Shown in pieces: positions 7,501-16,893 of a DNA stretch of 64,000 bases (its first letter is position 1; each line of letters opens with the position of its first letter). Origin of the DNA: Siminovitchia terrae (lineage in GTDB: Bacteria; Bacillota; Bacilli; Bacillales; Bacillaceae_C); contig NZ_QYTW02000018.1 in NCBI RefSeq assembly GCF_003605405.2, positions 32,672 to 96,671 on the forward strand. The letters are read 5' to 3'. The translations under genes and the position numbers were made by a program. The notes under the pieces were generated by a model. That model ran no database searches, was not told the DNA's origin, and worked only from the letters and a program-made list of their open reading frames with translations.

Positions 7501-8307
7501 GTGGAAAAGGAAATCGCTGAACTCTTTACGGAGTTGCGCTATAAAAAGCCCTTAATCCATCAAATCACAAATTTTGTGACCATGAACGATTGTGCAAACG
7601 TGACATTGGCTGCAGGTGCATCACCTGTCATGGCTTCAAGCCCTTGTGAAGCAGGTGAAATGGCGATGCTGTCAGAAGCGCTTGTCATCAATATCGGAAC
7701 GCTGCAACCCGAAAGTTTTGATGGTATGATGTCTGCAGGAAAAGCGGCCAACAGCAAGGGAATTCCTGTTATATTTGATCCTGTAGGTGTAGGAGCCACT
7801 GTCTATCGAACAAACTGTGCAATGGAGATAATTAAAGGAATCCGTCCAGCTATTATTCGGGGGAATGCAAGTGAAATGAACAGGCTGATTGGTGGTCAAT
7901 CGATAACAAAGGGCGTTGATGCTGCTTATGTTGCGGATTCAAATGCAGAAATTGCAAGAACAGTCGCTGCTGCCTTTAATTGCATAGCAGTTGTAAGTGG
8001 CAAGGAAGATGCTGTAAGTAACGGAAAACATACATACCTCATTCAAAATGGACATCCAATGTTAACCCGAATAACTGGAACCGGCTGCATGTCCTCCGCA
8101 TTAATAGGATGTTTTGCTGCACTTCGTATCAATCTTTTGCACTCGGCAGTCGCTGGAATTTCTCTAATGGGTATTGCTGGTGAATTAGCTGCGACCAGTT
8201 TATCTGATCAGGAAGGTACTGGAACGTTCAGAGTCAGGCTGCTGGATTTCATTTCTCTTATGAACAAAGAAATGTGGCTGGAAGGAGTAAGGATTATTGA
8301 AGTGTGA
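7501..8307 (+). CDS. thiM: ThiM, hydroxyethylthiazole kinase
   Basis: 268 residues, full length. The N-terminal 'PLIHQITNFVTMNDCANVTLAAGASPVMA' region and the C-terminal GTGCMSSALIG motif are typical of ThiM. It phosphorylates hydroxyethylthiazole to HET-P, which ThiE joins to HMP-PP. The start is a GTG one base after the thiD stop; AGAGGGG lies just upstream. Its presence with thiW means this operon is built to recycle thiazole, not to make it. Confidence 0.95.
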   Translation: MEKEIAELFTELRYKKPLIHQITNFVTMNDCANVTLAAGASPVMASSPCEAGEMAMLSEALVINIGTLQPESFDGMMSAGKAANSKGIPVIFDPVGVGATVYRTNCAMEIIKGIRPAIIRGNASEMNRLIGGQSITKGVDAAYVADSNAEIARTVAAAFNCIAVVSGKEDAVSNGKHTYLIQNGHPMLTRITGTGCMSSALIGCFAALRINLLHSAVAGISLMGIAGELAATSLSDQEGTGTFRVRLLDFISLMNKEMWLEGVRIIEV

Positions 8308-8920
8308 TATCGATTATAAACTCTATGTAGTGACAGAAGAAGATATGCCTTTTGATAAGCTCTTGTCGATTATCAAACAAGCAGTAAATGGAGGGGCGAG
8401 CCTTATTCAATTGCGGGAAAAAACGTCCGAAGGGAAGATCTTTTACAAGAAGGCAGTTCAATTGAAACAATTACTTGATACGTTGTCCATACCATTAATC
8501 ATTAATGATCGGGTCGATATTGCTTTGGCAGTGGATGCTGCAGGGATTCATCTCGGACAATCAGATCTTCCAATGGAAGCGGTCAAAAAAATCATACCGG
8601 ATTCCATGATTGTCGGTATTTCCGCACATACAGTGGAAGAGGCCATTCTTGCTGAGGAAGCTGGAGCAGATTATATTGGGGTGGGTTCAGTCTTTCCAAC
8701 TTCAACCAAGCCCGATGCCAAGCTCCTTCCAAATGGAATGCTCGGTAAAATCATTGAATCGGTATCCATTCCCGTTGTCGCAATCGGGGGTATCAATGAA
8801 AAAAATGTAAGCCAGCTTAAGGCATTTGAGCTGGACGGGATTGTTGTTGTATCAGCTATTACAAAATCAGATGATCCAAAATCCGCAGCAGAAAGGCTAT
8901 TAAAAAATGCTTTTGGATAA
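8297..8920 (+). CDS. thiE: ThiE, thiamin phosphate synthase
   Basis: 207 residues with the TIM-barrel motifs of ThiE: 'GGASLIQLREK', 'PLIINDRVDIALAVDAAGIHLGQ', 'GADYIGVGSVFPTSTK' and 'PVVAIGGIN'. It condenses HMP-PP and HET-P to thiamin phosphate. The start is a TTG within the last codons of thiM, after GGAGTAAGG. It is the last gene of the operon; a terminator follows 19 bases on. Confidence 0.95.
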   Translation: MKCDIDYKLYVVTEEDMPFDKLLSIIKQAVNGGASLIQLREKTSEGKIFYKKAVQLKQLLDTLSIPLIINDRVDIALAVDAAGIHLGQSDLPMEAVKKIIPDSMIVGISAHTVEEAILAEEAGADYIGVGSVFPTSTKPDAKLLPNGMLGKIIESVSIPVVAIGGINEKNVSQLKAFELDGIVVVSAITKSDDPKSAAERLLKNAFG

Positions 8921-8938
8921 AAAGCTAATAATGAAGTG

Positions 8939-8967
8939 ACCGGCCCGGTATAAGGGTCGGTTTTTTT
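8939..8967 (+). terminator. Terminator of the thi operon
   Basis: ACCGGCCC and GGGTCGGT pair, followed by seven T. Confidence 0.85.
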
Positions 8968-9084
8968 GAGTCCTGTTTTTTTATAAAAAAATTTCGTACA
9001 TCGAAATATTATTCTTGTATTCTTGTCTGCTTCACTATATGTTAAAAGAGTAGTATTCTAAGTTTTCGGCGAAAGGTGAAAAAA

Positions 9085-10305
9085 ATGGAAAAAGAAAAGC
9101 GGACAACCAAGGGAAAATTATGGACTAAATCTTTTACGTTGCTAGTAATGGCTAATTTGTTTGTGTTTATGAGCTTTCAAATGCTTATTCCTACAGTATC
9201 GCCTTATTTAAAGTCATTGGGCGCTTCGGGGGTAGAGATTGGGCTGGTGACTATGGTGTTCTCGGTAGGAGCAGTCATAATCAGGCCTTTTATAGGGTAC
9301 TTGCTGGGATTTTGCCAGCGCCGATGGCTTATTTTAGTTGGAGCGGCAGGACTACTGTTTGTTACCATTCTTTATCCCTTGACACAAATCATATTCGTTC
9401 TTCTGATATTCCGGTTCCTTCACGGGTTCATGTGGGGCTGGTCTTCGACTGTTAACGGAACAGCTGCGGTCGATATCGTGCCTAATGACCGAATCGGGGA
9501 GGGGATGGGGTATTTCGGACTCTCTATTACTGTCGGGATGATTATTGCTCCTAGTATCGGAATATTTCTGTACCAGCATTACTCTTTCGATACTATGATC
9601 AATATTTCTGCAGTTTTTGGTGTCATTGCGTTCCTTTTGCTTTCCATCATTAAATATCAAACACCGGAGAATGTAAAAAATGTGAATAAAAAAGATGTTC
9701 ATTTTTCGTTTTCCGGATCTCTTATTGAATCGTCCAGCTGGTTTCCAGCTTTCGTTACTTTGTTGGCTACATTTGGCTATGGAACGATTGTCACATTTAT
9801 TGTGATCTTTTCTGAAGAGAGGGGAATAGATCAGATCTTTCTTTTCTATTTCTTGAATGCTATAACTGCGACACTTGTTCGTCCAATTACGGGCAAATGG
9901 TTTGATAGGAACGGTCCAAAGCTTTTGGTTATTGTTTGCTCGGCCCTTACTTTTATATCCATGTGGATTTTGTCCTTCTCAACTAACTGGGTGGGAATCG
10001 CTATTTCCGGATGTCTATTCGGAGCTGGCTATGGCTCCCTGATTCCTGCACTTCAGGCTTGGGTGCTTGCAAAAACACCGAAGGCAAGAAGAGGGGTAGC
10101 AAATGGAATGTTCTATTCTGCAATTGATGTGGGGATCGGAATGAGTGGACTAGTCTTTGGAATGGTTGCGCTATTTATGGATACAGCTAAATTATTCCAA
10201 ATCTCAAGCTTTTTCTTTATTGCTGTTATTGCTTTTACACTTTTTGCTGGAGAAAAGACAGTTTATCAGTCTGCTGGCAGAATGAACAGGGATGTCGATA
10301 TTTGA
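9085..10305 (+). CDS. MFS transporter (drug:H+ antiporter type)
   Basis: About 406 residues with twelve predicted helices. It has the MFS loop 2-3 region (RPFIGYLLGFCQRRWLI) and a helix-5 motif near 'GYFGLSITVGMIIAPSIG'. The length and the absence of large extra domains suit the 12-helix DHA1-like efflux group. The substrate is unknown. The ATG at 9085 has AAAGGTG about seven bases upstream; a GTG at 9076 is possible. The gene stands alone between the thi terminator and the LysM gene. Confidence 0.85.
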   Translation: MEKEKRTTKGKLWTKSFTLLVMANLFVFMSFQMLIPTVSPYLKSLGASGVEIGLVTMVFSVGAVIIRPFIGYLLGFCQRRWLILVGAAGLLFVTILYPLTQIIFVLLIFRFLHGFMWGWSSTVNGTAAVDIVPNDRIGEGMGYFGLSITVGMIIAPSIGIFLYQHYSFDTMINISAVFGVIAFLLLSIIKYQTPENVKNVNKKDVHFSFSGSLIESSSWFPAFVTLLATFGYGTIVTFIVIFSEERGIDQIFLFYFLNAITATLVRPITGKWFDRNGPKLLVIVCSALTFISMWILSFSTNWVGIAISGCLFGAGYGSLIPALQAWVLAKTPKARRGVANGMFYSAIDVGIGMSGLVFGMVALFMDTAKLFQISSFFFIAVIAFTLFAGEKTVYQSAGRMNRDVDI

Positions 10306-10484
10306 AAAAGCGCTTGTTTATATTTGGATGCATTTATCTAATACTATCGTAATGTGCCGGATGTAACAGCATGCAATATATTTGTAATCGAACATAAATA
10401 ATCCTGTTATTCGTTTGATATGTTCCTCTGTTAGGATAGTCATCGTTAGCGATATTCGACTAACAAAAAAGGGAGGAACAAAAA

Positions 10485-11366
10485 ATGAGAAAAAAGATTA
10501 TCGCATTTTTCACAGGAGCCATGATTGTAGGGGCCTTGGCGGCAGGGCAGGCATCAGCAGCTGAGGTATATAAGGTACAGCCGGGCGATTCTTTATGGAA
10601 AATCTCCCAAGAACACGGCACCTCAATACAACAGTTAAAATCCTGGAACAACCTTTCCAGTGATCTCATTTTTCCGAACCAGCAGTTACATATTTCTGCT
10701 GATGCAGCAGTTAATAAAGAAAAAAATATAGATGATGTATATATTGTTAAATCAGGAGATTCCTTATGGAAAATCTCTCAAAAATACGGAGTTCAAGTCC
10801 ATGAATTAAAAGCATGGAATAAATTATCAACTGATCTGATTCATCCAGGTCAGAAGCTGGCGGTAAAAGGAGATCCAGTTCCAGCTCAAACTGAAGCCGT
10901 CAATACTCCTTCACAGCAGCCTGCTCCTGTCCAAAAAGAGGCTGCTGCTCCGGAACAAGCTCAGGAGCCTGCACCGAAACAAGCTCAGGAACCTGCACCA
11001 GAACAAGCTCAGGAACCTGCACCAGAACAAGCTCAGGAACCTGTTGAAAAAGAAACGTCCGCTAGTTCGGGAGGAAATGAAATGACCGTAACGGCAACTG
11101 CCTATACTGCGTATTGTAATGGTTGTTCAGGTGTGACTGCAACGGGCATTGACCTTCGGGAAAATCCTGGGCAAAAAGTAATTGCGGTAGATCCATCTGT
11201 CATTCCTCTAGGCTCAAAAGTCCAAGTTGAGGGATATGGGACAGCCATTGCCGGCGATACAGGCGGAGCTATCAAAGGCAACAAAATCGATATTTTTGTA
11301 CCTTCAAAGTCCGAAGCAATGAATTTTGGAGTTAAAAAGGTAAAAATTAAAGTGCTCAATGAATAA
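10485..11366 (+). CDS. Secreted LysM x2 - 3D domain wall protein (YocH-like)
   Basis: 293 residues. A signal peptide (MRKKIIAFFTGAMIVGALAA, cut near ASA-AEV) precedes two LysM peptidoglycan-binding repeats at about 27-72 and 84-128 (both with GDSLWKISQ). A Pro/Ala/Gln/Glu linker at about 133-190 contains an eight-residue unit (AQEPAPEQ) repeated about four times. A C-terminal 3D domain at about 200-293 carries the GYGTAIAGDTGGAIKGNKID motif with the three aspartates. It resembles B. subtilis YocH, a WalRK-regulated wall-lytic protein. A good WalR box is not visible. Confidence 0.9.
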   Translation: MRKKIIAFFTGAMIVGALAAGQASAAEVYKVQPGDSLWKISQEHGTSIQQLKSWNNLSSDLIFPNQQLHISADAAVNKEKNIDDVYIVKSGDSLWKISQKYGVQVHELKAWNKLSTDLIHPGQKLAVKGDPVPAQTEAVNTPSQQPAPVQKEAAAPEQAQEPAPKQAQEPAPEQAQEPAPEQAQEPVEKETSASSGGNEMTVTATAYTAYCNGCSGVTATGIDLRENPGQKVIAVDPSVIPLGSKVQVEGYGTAIAGDTGGAIKGNKIDIFVPSKSEAMNFGVKKVKIKVLNE

Positions 11367-11378
11367 GCCCCCTATGAT

Positions 11379-11412
11379 AGACCTAACCATGAACGGTTAG
11401 GTCTTGTTTTAT
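11379..11412 (+). terminator. Terminator after the LysM-3D gene
   Basis: Perfect 10-base stem AGACCTAACC / GGTTAGGTCT with loop ATGAAC, then TGTTTTAT. Confidence 0.85.
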
Positions 11413-11432
11413 ATGGGCAGGAATAGGGGTAC
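11406..11432 (+). promoter_or_regulatory. Candidate sigma-B promoter
   Basis: GTTTTA and GGGTAC, separated by 15 bases, resemble the sigma-B consensus GTTTAA / GGGTAT. They lie 24 bases before a gene of the YflT general-stress family. The -35 part overlaps the T-run of the preceding terminator. Confidence 0.45.
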
Positions 11433-11455
11433 GATAATAGGAAGGAGGAATGCTT

Positions 11456-11884
11456 ATGGATTTTGCTGTTGTAGGCATATATGATACAGCAGAAGAAGTG
11501 ATAGACGTTATCAAAACATGTATTCTCGAAGGTTTTAAAGAGGAAAACTTCTCGGTTTTAGCTACAGATGAATCAAAAACAGATTTCATTGAACAGAAGA
11601 CAAATGTCCATGACAGGCATGCGGCAAGCGAAGAGGCATATGGGATCATCAGCGGGTTCCTCACGGGGATAAGCGGAGGCTTCATCGTACCAGGCTTGAC
11701 CGCTCCAGGACTAGGCCCCATCATTGCCGCTGGTCCCTTGGCGTCGCTGATTCAAGGGAAGAGTCATCATGATGTCAAGGATCTTCTGGTTACAATGGGG
11801 TTAAATGAGGAAAACGTACAAAAGTACGTCGATCACTTAAATGATGGCAAAATAATTTTATTTTATGAGCGCATTTCTTCATAA
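11456..11884 (+). CDS. General stress protein, YflT-like
   Basis: 142 residues. An N-terminal alpha/beta part (MDFAVVGIYDTAEEVIDVIK) is followed by a glycine-rich hydrophobic hairpin (GIISGFLTGISGGFIVPGLT) and a C-terminal 'LVTMGLNEENVQKYVDHLNDGKIILFY'. This is the pattern of the YflT / general stress protein 17M family, whose members are sigma-B induced and of unknown biochemical role. The ATG at 11456 has GGAGG at the right distance; the one at 11450 touches it. A candidate sigma-B promoter lies just upstream. Confidence 0.75.
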   Translation: MDFAVVGIYDTAEEVIDVIKTCILEGFKEENFSVLATDESKTDFIEQKTNVHDRHAASEEAYGIISGFLTGISGGFIVPGLTAPGLGPIIAAGPLASLIQGKSHHDVKDLLVTMGLNEENVQKYVDHLNDGKIILFYERISS

Positions 11885-11989
11885 CCCTCGCTTATCCTTG
11901 CCAAAATTGGAAAACTTTCCGATAATGGGTAAGGAGCAATCCTGCTTGCCCAATCATGGCAGGTGTTATTTAAGAAGGGGAGAATTTTC

Positions 11990-12643
11990 ATGAATAAGAT
12001 AAGCAAAAACAAACCTGCTATCCAAAGTAAGCCAGCAAAAAGAAAACGCAGGGGTTTGCTTATGCTCATATTGCCTTTTGCAGCATTTATGCTGTTGCTT
12101 TCATATTTGGAAGACCATAAGACAGAAATAAAAGATAGACATCCCAATAAGGAAGTGCCGAGTGAATTTATGCCGATCTACAAGGCTGCAGAAGCAGAGT
12201 ATGGTGTTCCATGGTATTTGCTTGCGGCGCATCATCGGGTAGAAACCATCTTTTCCACCATGGATCCAATGCTATCTCCCGCCGGCGCGGAGGGACATAT
12301 GCAGTTTATGCCGTGTACTTTTGTGGGGTGGGCTCACCCTAGCTGTGACGGGCTCGGGAAAGGGGATATCCCTGAAAACGAAAAAACTGATCCTGCTGTG
12401 ATCAGGAAATACGGTGGATATGGTGTGGATGCAAATGGAGACGGCAAGGCCGACCCGTGGGATATTGAAGATTCGATTTTTACAGCAGCGAATTATTTAG
12501 CTAAAAACGGAGCAGCCGTAGGAGACATTGAGAAAGCTGTTTTTGCTTATAATCACAGCGACGAATATGTCGAGGAAGTTTTATATTATGCTGAAAAGTA
12601 TCAGCAGGAATACAAAACGGGAGCATTAAGCTCCCGTGATTAA
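11990..12643 (+). CDS. Membrane-anchored SLT-type lytic transglycosylase
   Basis: 217 residues: a basic N-terminus, one membrane helix at about 24-40, and a soluble-lytic-transglycosylase/lysozyme-like domain. The motif 'AAHHRVETIF...LSPAGAEGHMQFMPCTF' holds the catalytic glutamate (in RVETIF) and the GxMQFMP signature. An aspartate-rich 'DANGDGKADPWDIEDSI' and 'AVFAYNHSDEYVEEVL' follow, as in the family. It probably acts on peptidoglycan outside the membrane. The ATG at 11990 follows GGGGAG. The 3' end contains the terminator of the convergent gene. Confidence 0.85.
   Translation: MNKISKNKPAIQSKPAKRKRRGLLMLILPFAAFMLLLSYLEDHKTEIKDRHPNKEVPSEFMPIYKAAEAEYGVPWYLLAAHHRVETIFSTMDPMLSPAGAEGHMQFMPCTFVGWAHPSCDGLGKGDIPENEKTDPAVIRKYGGYGVDANGDGKADPWDIEDSIFTAANYLAKNGAAVGDIEKAVFAYNHSDEYVEEVLYYAEKYQQEYKTGALSSRD
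12613..12637 (-). terminator. Terminator of the GlsB-like gene, inside the convergent CDS
   Basis: ACGGGAGC / GCTCCCGT form a perfect stem, followed by TTTTG on the minus strand. It lies within the last codons of the transglycosylase gene. Confidence 0.7.
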
Positions 12644-12651
12644 GGCAATAT

Positions 12652-12912
12652 TTAAGACCTGCGGTTTCTTGCCATGGCCCCCATGATAAGACTGAGAACT
12701 AGTACTAAGATGATGGCTCCAATCAGCGCTGGAACTATCGGAATACCTGCCATCATAGGCCCCCAATTTCCAAACAGCGCTCCGCCAAGCCAGGCTCCAA
12801 TAATACCTGCAATGATATTACCAATAATTCCACCAGGTACATCCTTACCCAAAATCAGTCCTGCTAGCCATCCAATAATTCCACCAACAATCAGATATAA
12901 TAGAAAGCCCAT
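12652..12912 (-). CDS. GlsB/YeaQ/YmgE family stress membrane protein
   Basis: 86 residues, nearly all hydrophobic and glycine-rich, with the family pattern 'GGIIGWLAGLILGKDVPGG' and 'GNIIAGIIGAWLGG', then a short basic tail (ARNRRS). Three membrane segments are likely. The family is a transglycosylase-associated, stress-linked group of unknown mechanism; B. subtilis relatives belong to the general stress response. The start ATG follows GAGAAGGAGATGATTTTAC. A possible sigma-B promoter lies at 12961-12986. It converges on the transglycosylase gene and shares its last bases with a terminator. Confidence 0.9.
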   Translation of the reverse strand: MGFLLYLIVGGIIGWLAGLILGKDVPGGIIGNIIAGIIGAWLGGALFGNWGPMMAGIPIVPALIGAIILVLVLSLIMGAMARNRRS

Positions 12913-12960
12913 GTAAAATCATCTCCTTCTCGGAATTTTTATTTTTGCCTTAATTTTATT

Positions 12961-12986
12961 ATTGCCTGTTGAAATATAGACTAAAC
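12961..12986 (-). promoter_or_regulatory. Candidate sigma-B promoter
   Basis: On the minus strand GTTTAG, 14 bases, then GGCAAT match ten of twelve positions of the sigma-B consensus. They lie about 50 bases before the GlsB-like start. Confidence 0.4.
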
Positions 12987-13111
12987 ATTTTTTTGCTTCC
13001 ATTGAAAAACATCTATTTTAAGGCGACAAAGTTAGTATACTCAAACTAAGTAGATATTATTTTTAAAATCCAGACGGTTTTGTTATCATGAAAGTGGAAT
13101 ATGGTTGTTTT

Positions 13112-13128
13112 AATAAGGAATACTTATT
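13112..13128 (+). promoter_or_regulatory. Candidate CcpC operator upstream of citB
   Basis: AATAA-N7-TTATT is a perfect dyad that contains ATAA-N7-TTAT, the CcpC recognition pattern known from the B. subtilis citB promoter. Further TTAT half-sites follow at 13145-13160. CcpC repression relieved by citrate is inferred by homology. Confidence 0.55.
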
Positions 13129-13264
13129 GTTTTCAATAACTTTCTTATTATTTACTTATGTCCTATCATGTAATATGATTAAGTGGTGAACTAGCCAATT
13201 CCTTATGGGATTGGCAAAATTGCGGTTCGGGAAAGAAACTATGATCAAAAAAGGGGTAATTGAA

Positions 13265-15982
13265 ATGGCAGAAACTAAAAACGACATTTTTAACGCCCGC
13301 TCATCTTTTGAGATTGATGGCAAACGGTACCAATTTTATCGCTTGTCAGCCTTGGAAGATGAAGGAGTGGCATCGATCTCTCGTTTGCCATATTCCATTA
13401 AAGTGCTGTTGGAATCAGTCCTCAGACAATATGATGGACGTGTCATTACAAAAGAACATGTAGAGAACTTGGCAAAATGGGCAACAGGAGAAGTTCAGGA
13501 TGGAGAGGTTCCATTTAAGCCTTCACGTGTCATTTTACAAGACTTTACAGGTGTTCCGGCAGTTGTTGATTTGGCTGCATTAAGGAAAGCCATGTCAGAC
13601 CTTGGTGGAGACGCGGAAAAAATCAATCCTGAGATTCCGGTTGATTTGGTAATCGACCACTCTGTACAGGTGGACACATACGGTTCTCCTCAAGCACTTC
13701 AAGTGAACATGGACTATGAGTTTGAACGAAATGCCGAGCGCTATGAATTTTTAAGCTGGGCTCAAAAAGCATTTAAAAATTACCGTGCGGTTCCTCCAGC
13801 AACTGGGATTGTACATCAGGTCAACCTTGAGTACCTTGCGAATGTTGTCCATGCAGTTGAAACTTCTGATGGAGATTATGAAGCATTCCCAGATACACTT
13901 GTCGGAACGGACTCTCATACTACAATGATTAACGGTATCGGTGTTCTTGGTTGGGGTGTAGGCGGAATTGAAGCGGAAGCCGGAATGCTCGGGCAACCGT
14001 CTTATTTCCCGATTCCTGAAGTTGTTGGGGTGAAATTGACAGGTGAGCTGCCAAATGGTGCAACTGCTACCGATTTGGCATTAAAGGTGACAAACGTTCT
14101 TCGTACACACGGAGTCGTAGGTAAATTTGTCGAGTTCTTCGGAGATGGTGTTTCTACACTGCCGCTTGCAGACCGTGCTACGGTTGCCAACATGGCTCCT
14201 GAATATGGTGCTACATGTGGATTCTTCCCTGTAGATGGAGAAACTTTGAATTATCTCCGTTTGACAGGCCGCCCGGAAGAGCAAGTGAAGCTTGTAGAAA
14301 CATACTTGCGTGAAAATGATATGTTCTTCACAGTCGATAAAGAAGAGCCTGTTTATAAAGATATTGTAGAAATTGACCTTTCCGAGATTGAGGCAAACCT
14401 TTCCGGGCCAAAACGTCCACAGGACTTGATTCCTCTTTCTCAAATGAAGACTACATTTAACGAAGCGTTGAGTGCTCCAGTCAGCAACCAAAGCTTTGGT
14501 CTTGAGCATGCTGAAATTAGCAAAGAAGTGAATGTCAAGTTCAATGACGGTGCTGTAGAAAAAATGAAAACTGGCGCTGTTGTCATTGCAGCCATTACAA
14601 GCTGTACGAACACATCCAACCCTTATGTAATGCTAGGGGCCGGTCTTCTTGCGAAAAAAGCAGTTGAAAAGGGATTACAAGTGCCGAAATACGTTAAAAC
14701 ATCCCTTGCACCGGGTTCCAAGGTTGTTACAGGTTATTTAAATGATGCTGGCCTAATGCCTTACTTATCCCAGCTTGGATTCGATCTTGTAGGTTACGGC
14801 TGTACGACCTGTATTGGAAATTCCGGTCCGTTAAAGGAAGAAATTGAAAAGTCAATTATAGACAATGACCTTCTTGTTACTTCTGTCCTTTCTGGAAACC
14901 GTAACTTTGAAGGCCGTATCCATCCGCTTGTAAAAGGGAACTATCTGGCTTCACCTCCGCTTGTAGTTGCTTATGCATTGGCTGGAACTGTAGATATCGA
15001 TTTATCGAAAGAGCCGCTTGGAAAAGATGCTGATGGTAATGACGTTTACATGAAAGATATTTGGCCTAGCAAGGAAGAAGTTGCTGAAACGGTTAAAAAG
15101 ACAGTTACACCAGAATTATTCCGTAAGGAATATGAACATGTATTCAGTGATAATAAGCGTTGGAATGATATTAAAACAAGCAATGAACCTCTTTACAATT
15201 GGAATGCGGATTCAACATATATTCAAAACCCGCCATTCTTCGAAAACTTATCAAAAGAATTGGCAACGATCGAACCGCTTAAAGATTTGCGTGTTGTAGG
15301 GAAATTTGGAGATTCAGTTACAACTGACCATATTTCTCCAGCTGGAGCAATTGGAAAAGATACGCCTGCAGGTAAATATTTACTTGATAATGGCGTTCAG
15401 CCTCGCGAGTTTAACTCTTATGGCTCACGCAGAGGAAATCATGAGGTTATGATGCGTGGCACATTTGCTAATATCCGTATCCGCAATCAGGTAGCGCCTG
15501 GTACAGAAGGTGGTTTCTCCACATACTGGCCTACTGGCGAAGTCGGGTCCATGTATGATACATGCATGAGATATAAAGAAGATGGTACAGGACTCGTTGT
15601 TCTTGCAGGAAAAGACTATGGTATGGGATCTTCCCGTGACTGGGCTGCAAAAGGAACCTACCTGCTTGGTATTAAAACTGTTATTGCCGAAAGCTACGAA
15701 CGTATCCACCGTTCAAACCTTGCAATGATGGGTGTGCTTCCTTTACAGTTCAAAAAAGGCGAAAATGCAGATGTACTCGGATTGACAGGAAAAGAAGTCA
15801 TCAATGTTCAAATGGATGAAAATGTCAAACCACGAGATATCGTGAAAGTTACAGCAATCGCTGAAGATGGTAGTAAAACCGAATTTGAAGCACTTGTCCG
15901 CTTTGATTCAGTTGTAGAAATTGACTATTACCGCAATGGCGGTATCCTTCCATTGGTACTTCGTGGAAAAATAGCTGAATAA
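13265..15982 (+). CDS. citB: Aconitate hydratase
   Basis: 905 residues, the size of B. subtilis CitB (about 909). It converts citrate to isocitrate in the TCA cycle; the apo form of this family also binds iron-responsive RNA. The [4Fe-4S] ligands are visible in [13 protein letters not shown] and in [14 protein letters not shown]. The swivel domain with '[14 protein letters not shown]' and the substrate-binding arginines follow. The frame is open from 13205, but the ATG at 13265 after AAAGGGGTAATTGAA matches the family start MAETK. A CcpC-like dyad lies upstream and a terminator downstream. Confidence 0.97.
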   Translation: MAETKNDIFNARSSFEIDGKRYQFYRLSALEDEGVASISRLPYSIKVLLESVLRQYDGRVITKEHVENLAKWATGEVQDGEVPFKPSRVILQDFTGVPAVVDLAALRKAMSDLGGDAEKINPEIPVDLVIDHSVQVDTYGSPQALQVNMDYEFERNAERYEFLSWAQKAFKNYRAVPPATGIVHQVNLEYLANVVHAVETSDGDYEAFPDTLVGTDSHTTMINGIGVLGWGVGGIEAEAGMLGQPSYFPIPEVVGVKLTGELPNGATATDLALKVTNVLRTHGVVGKFVEFFGDGVSTLPLADRATVANMAPEYGATCGFFPVDGETLNYLRLTGRPEEQVKLVETYLRENDMFFTVDKEEPVYKDIVEIDLSEIEANLSGPKRPQDLIPLSQMKTTFNEALSAPVSNQSFGLEHAEISKEVNVKFNDGAVEKMKTGAVVIAAITSCTNTSNPYVMLGAGLLAKKAVEKGLQVPKYVKTSLAPGSKVVTGYLNDAGLMPYLSQLGFDLVGYGCTTCIGNSGPLKEEIEKSIIDNDLLVTSVLSGNRNFEGRIHPLVKGNYLASPPLVVAYALAGTVDIDLSKEPLGKDADGNDVYMKDIWPSKEEVAETVKKTVTPELFRKEYEHVFSDNKRWNDIKTSNEPLYNWNADSTYIQNPPFFENLSKELATIEPLKDLRVVGKFGDSVTTDHISPAGAIGKDTPAGKYLLDNGVQPREFNSYGSRRGNHEVMMRGTFANIRIRNQVAPGTEGGFSTYWPTGEVGSMYDTCMRYKEDGTGLVVLAGKDYGMGSSRDWAAKGTYLLGIKTVIAESYERIHRSNLAMMGVLPLQFKKGENADVLGLTGKEVINVQMDENVKPRDIVKVTAIAEDGSKTEFEALVRFDSVVEIDYYRNGGILPLVLRGKIAE

Positions 15983-16018
15983 CCGGATAGGCACTATAGG
16001 TGCTCACTCATTAATTGA

Positions 16019-16049
16019 AACATCCTGCCATTTGGTGGGATGTTTTTTA
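16019..16049 (+). terminator. Terminator of citB
   Basis: AACATCCTGCC pairs with GGTGGGATGTT, followed by TTTTTAT. Confidence 0.8.
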
Positions 16050-16135
16050 TACGTAAAATTCTTTTTAAAAAGAGTTAGAAAATTGGTTTAACTTTAGAAA
16101 GTTAGGACAATATTAAAGTAAAGGAGTGATCGAGC

Positions 16136-16273
16136 ATGAGAAGGAACAAAAGGAAATCATTTTTAAATTTAGTTGAAGAAAACAGGGAGGCGCTTCTTAA
16201 AGATCTGGAAGCTTTGCAAAAAATTGAAGATCGATTGGAAGAGAAGCATCTGAAACGAGGAAAAATCAGTTAA
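16136..16273 (+). CDS. Small basic protein, FbpB-like
   Basis: 45 residues, too short for most gene callers. It begins MRRNKRKSFLNLVEENREAL and continues as a charged helix ending EEKHLKRG. The pattern 'SF..LV.ENR..LL.D..AL.KIE..LEEKHL' resembles the Fur-regulated basic protein B family, which acts with small RNA FsrA in B. subtilis. The ATG has AAAGGAGTGATCGAGC upstream. No convincing Fur box is seen, so iron control is not shown. Confidence 0.6.
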   Translation: MRRNKRKSFLNLVEENREALLKDLEALQKIEDRLEEKHLKRGKIS

Positions 16274-16328
16274 ACGGCTCATATTTTCTCCCCCACAGGA
16301 AATAATGTTATTGAGGGGGGAGAGTAAT

Positions 16329-16472
16329 ATGGGCAATCCGAAAAGAAGTCAAGAGAATTTCACCCCGGATCATCTTGGGGAAAAATCCGTTGCGGTGGAC
16401 GCCAATAAGGGGAAGAAAATGGCGGATAAAACAGGGCGGCAACCTTCTCTTATTCAGACAAAAGGAGAATAA
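16329..16472 (+). CDS. sspN: Small acid-soluble spore protein N
   Basis: 47 residues, MGNPKRSQENFTPDHLGEKS... ending SLIQTKGE. This fits SspN, a minor spore core protein: the MGN start, the '(P)xHLG.K' segment and the '...I.QTKGE' end. In B. subtilis sspN and tlp form a forespore-specific operon, as here, where tlp follows 33 bases later. Forespore (sigma-G) expression is expected. A possible -35/-10 pair lies at about 16279-16312, but it is weak. This supports a spore-forming host. Confidence 0.85.
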   Translation: MGNPKRSQENFTPDHLGEKSVAVDANKGKKMADKTGRQPSLIQTKGE

Positions 16473-16505
16473 CACCATAGAATTTTTGAAGGGGGAAATG
16501 TAGTA

Positions 16506-16736
16506 GTGCAGAACAAACCTAAACCGGATGATCGCAGCGATAATGTTGAGAAGCTCCAGAAAATGGTTCATAATACGATTGAAAATATAGAAAAGGCTGA
16601 GGAAACGATGCAATTTGCCGACGGAGAACAAAAATCTCAAATTGAACAAAAAAATCAAAAAAGAAGAGAAAGCATCCAGGGCATGCGGGAGGAAATTCAA
16701 GATGAGTCCGCTGCCCAGCAAAATAAATATAAATAA
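16506..16736 (+). CDS. tlp: Small acid-soluble spore protein Tlp
   Basis: 76 residues, start GTG after GAAGGGGGAAATG. The sequence 'KPDDRSDNVEKLQKMVHNTIENI' and the charged helix ending 'EIQDESAAQQNKYK' are characteristic of Tlp, the thioredoxin-like spore protein found in the forespore. It forms the second gene of the sspN-tlp unit and is followed at once by a strong bidirectional terminator. Confidence 0.9.
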   Translation: MQNKPKPDDRSDNVEKLQKMVHNTIENIEKAEETMQFADGEQKSQIEQKNQKRRESIQGMREEIQDESAAQQNKYK

Positions 16737-16764
16737 TAAAAGCCGGCAAACGCCGGCTTTTATT
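16735..16764 (+). terminator. Bidirectional terminator after tlp
   Basis: The 13-base arms AATAAAAGCCGGC and GCCGGCTTTTATT are exact reverse complements with an AAAC loop. Confidence 0.9.
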
Positions 16765-16893
16765 ATTTGTGCAAATGTCTCATTGCCTTCATCCAATATG
16801 ATGATCTTATAACAAAAGCCACTAGTAAGTAGGCAGGCTTGTTTTAGCAACGCCTGTCATGTCTATTCCACGCAGTATGGTGAACCCCATGAA

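Noticed and set aside
10320..10470. Possible WalR site upstream of the LysM-3D gene
   Set aside because: TGTAAC and TGTAAT occur but 15 bases apart instead of five; other half-sites have two or more mismatches.
13751..15709. Several long minus-strand frames inside citB
   Set aside because: The plus-strand aconitase is unambiguous; the antisense frames follow from its codon bias.
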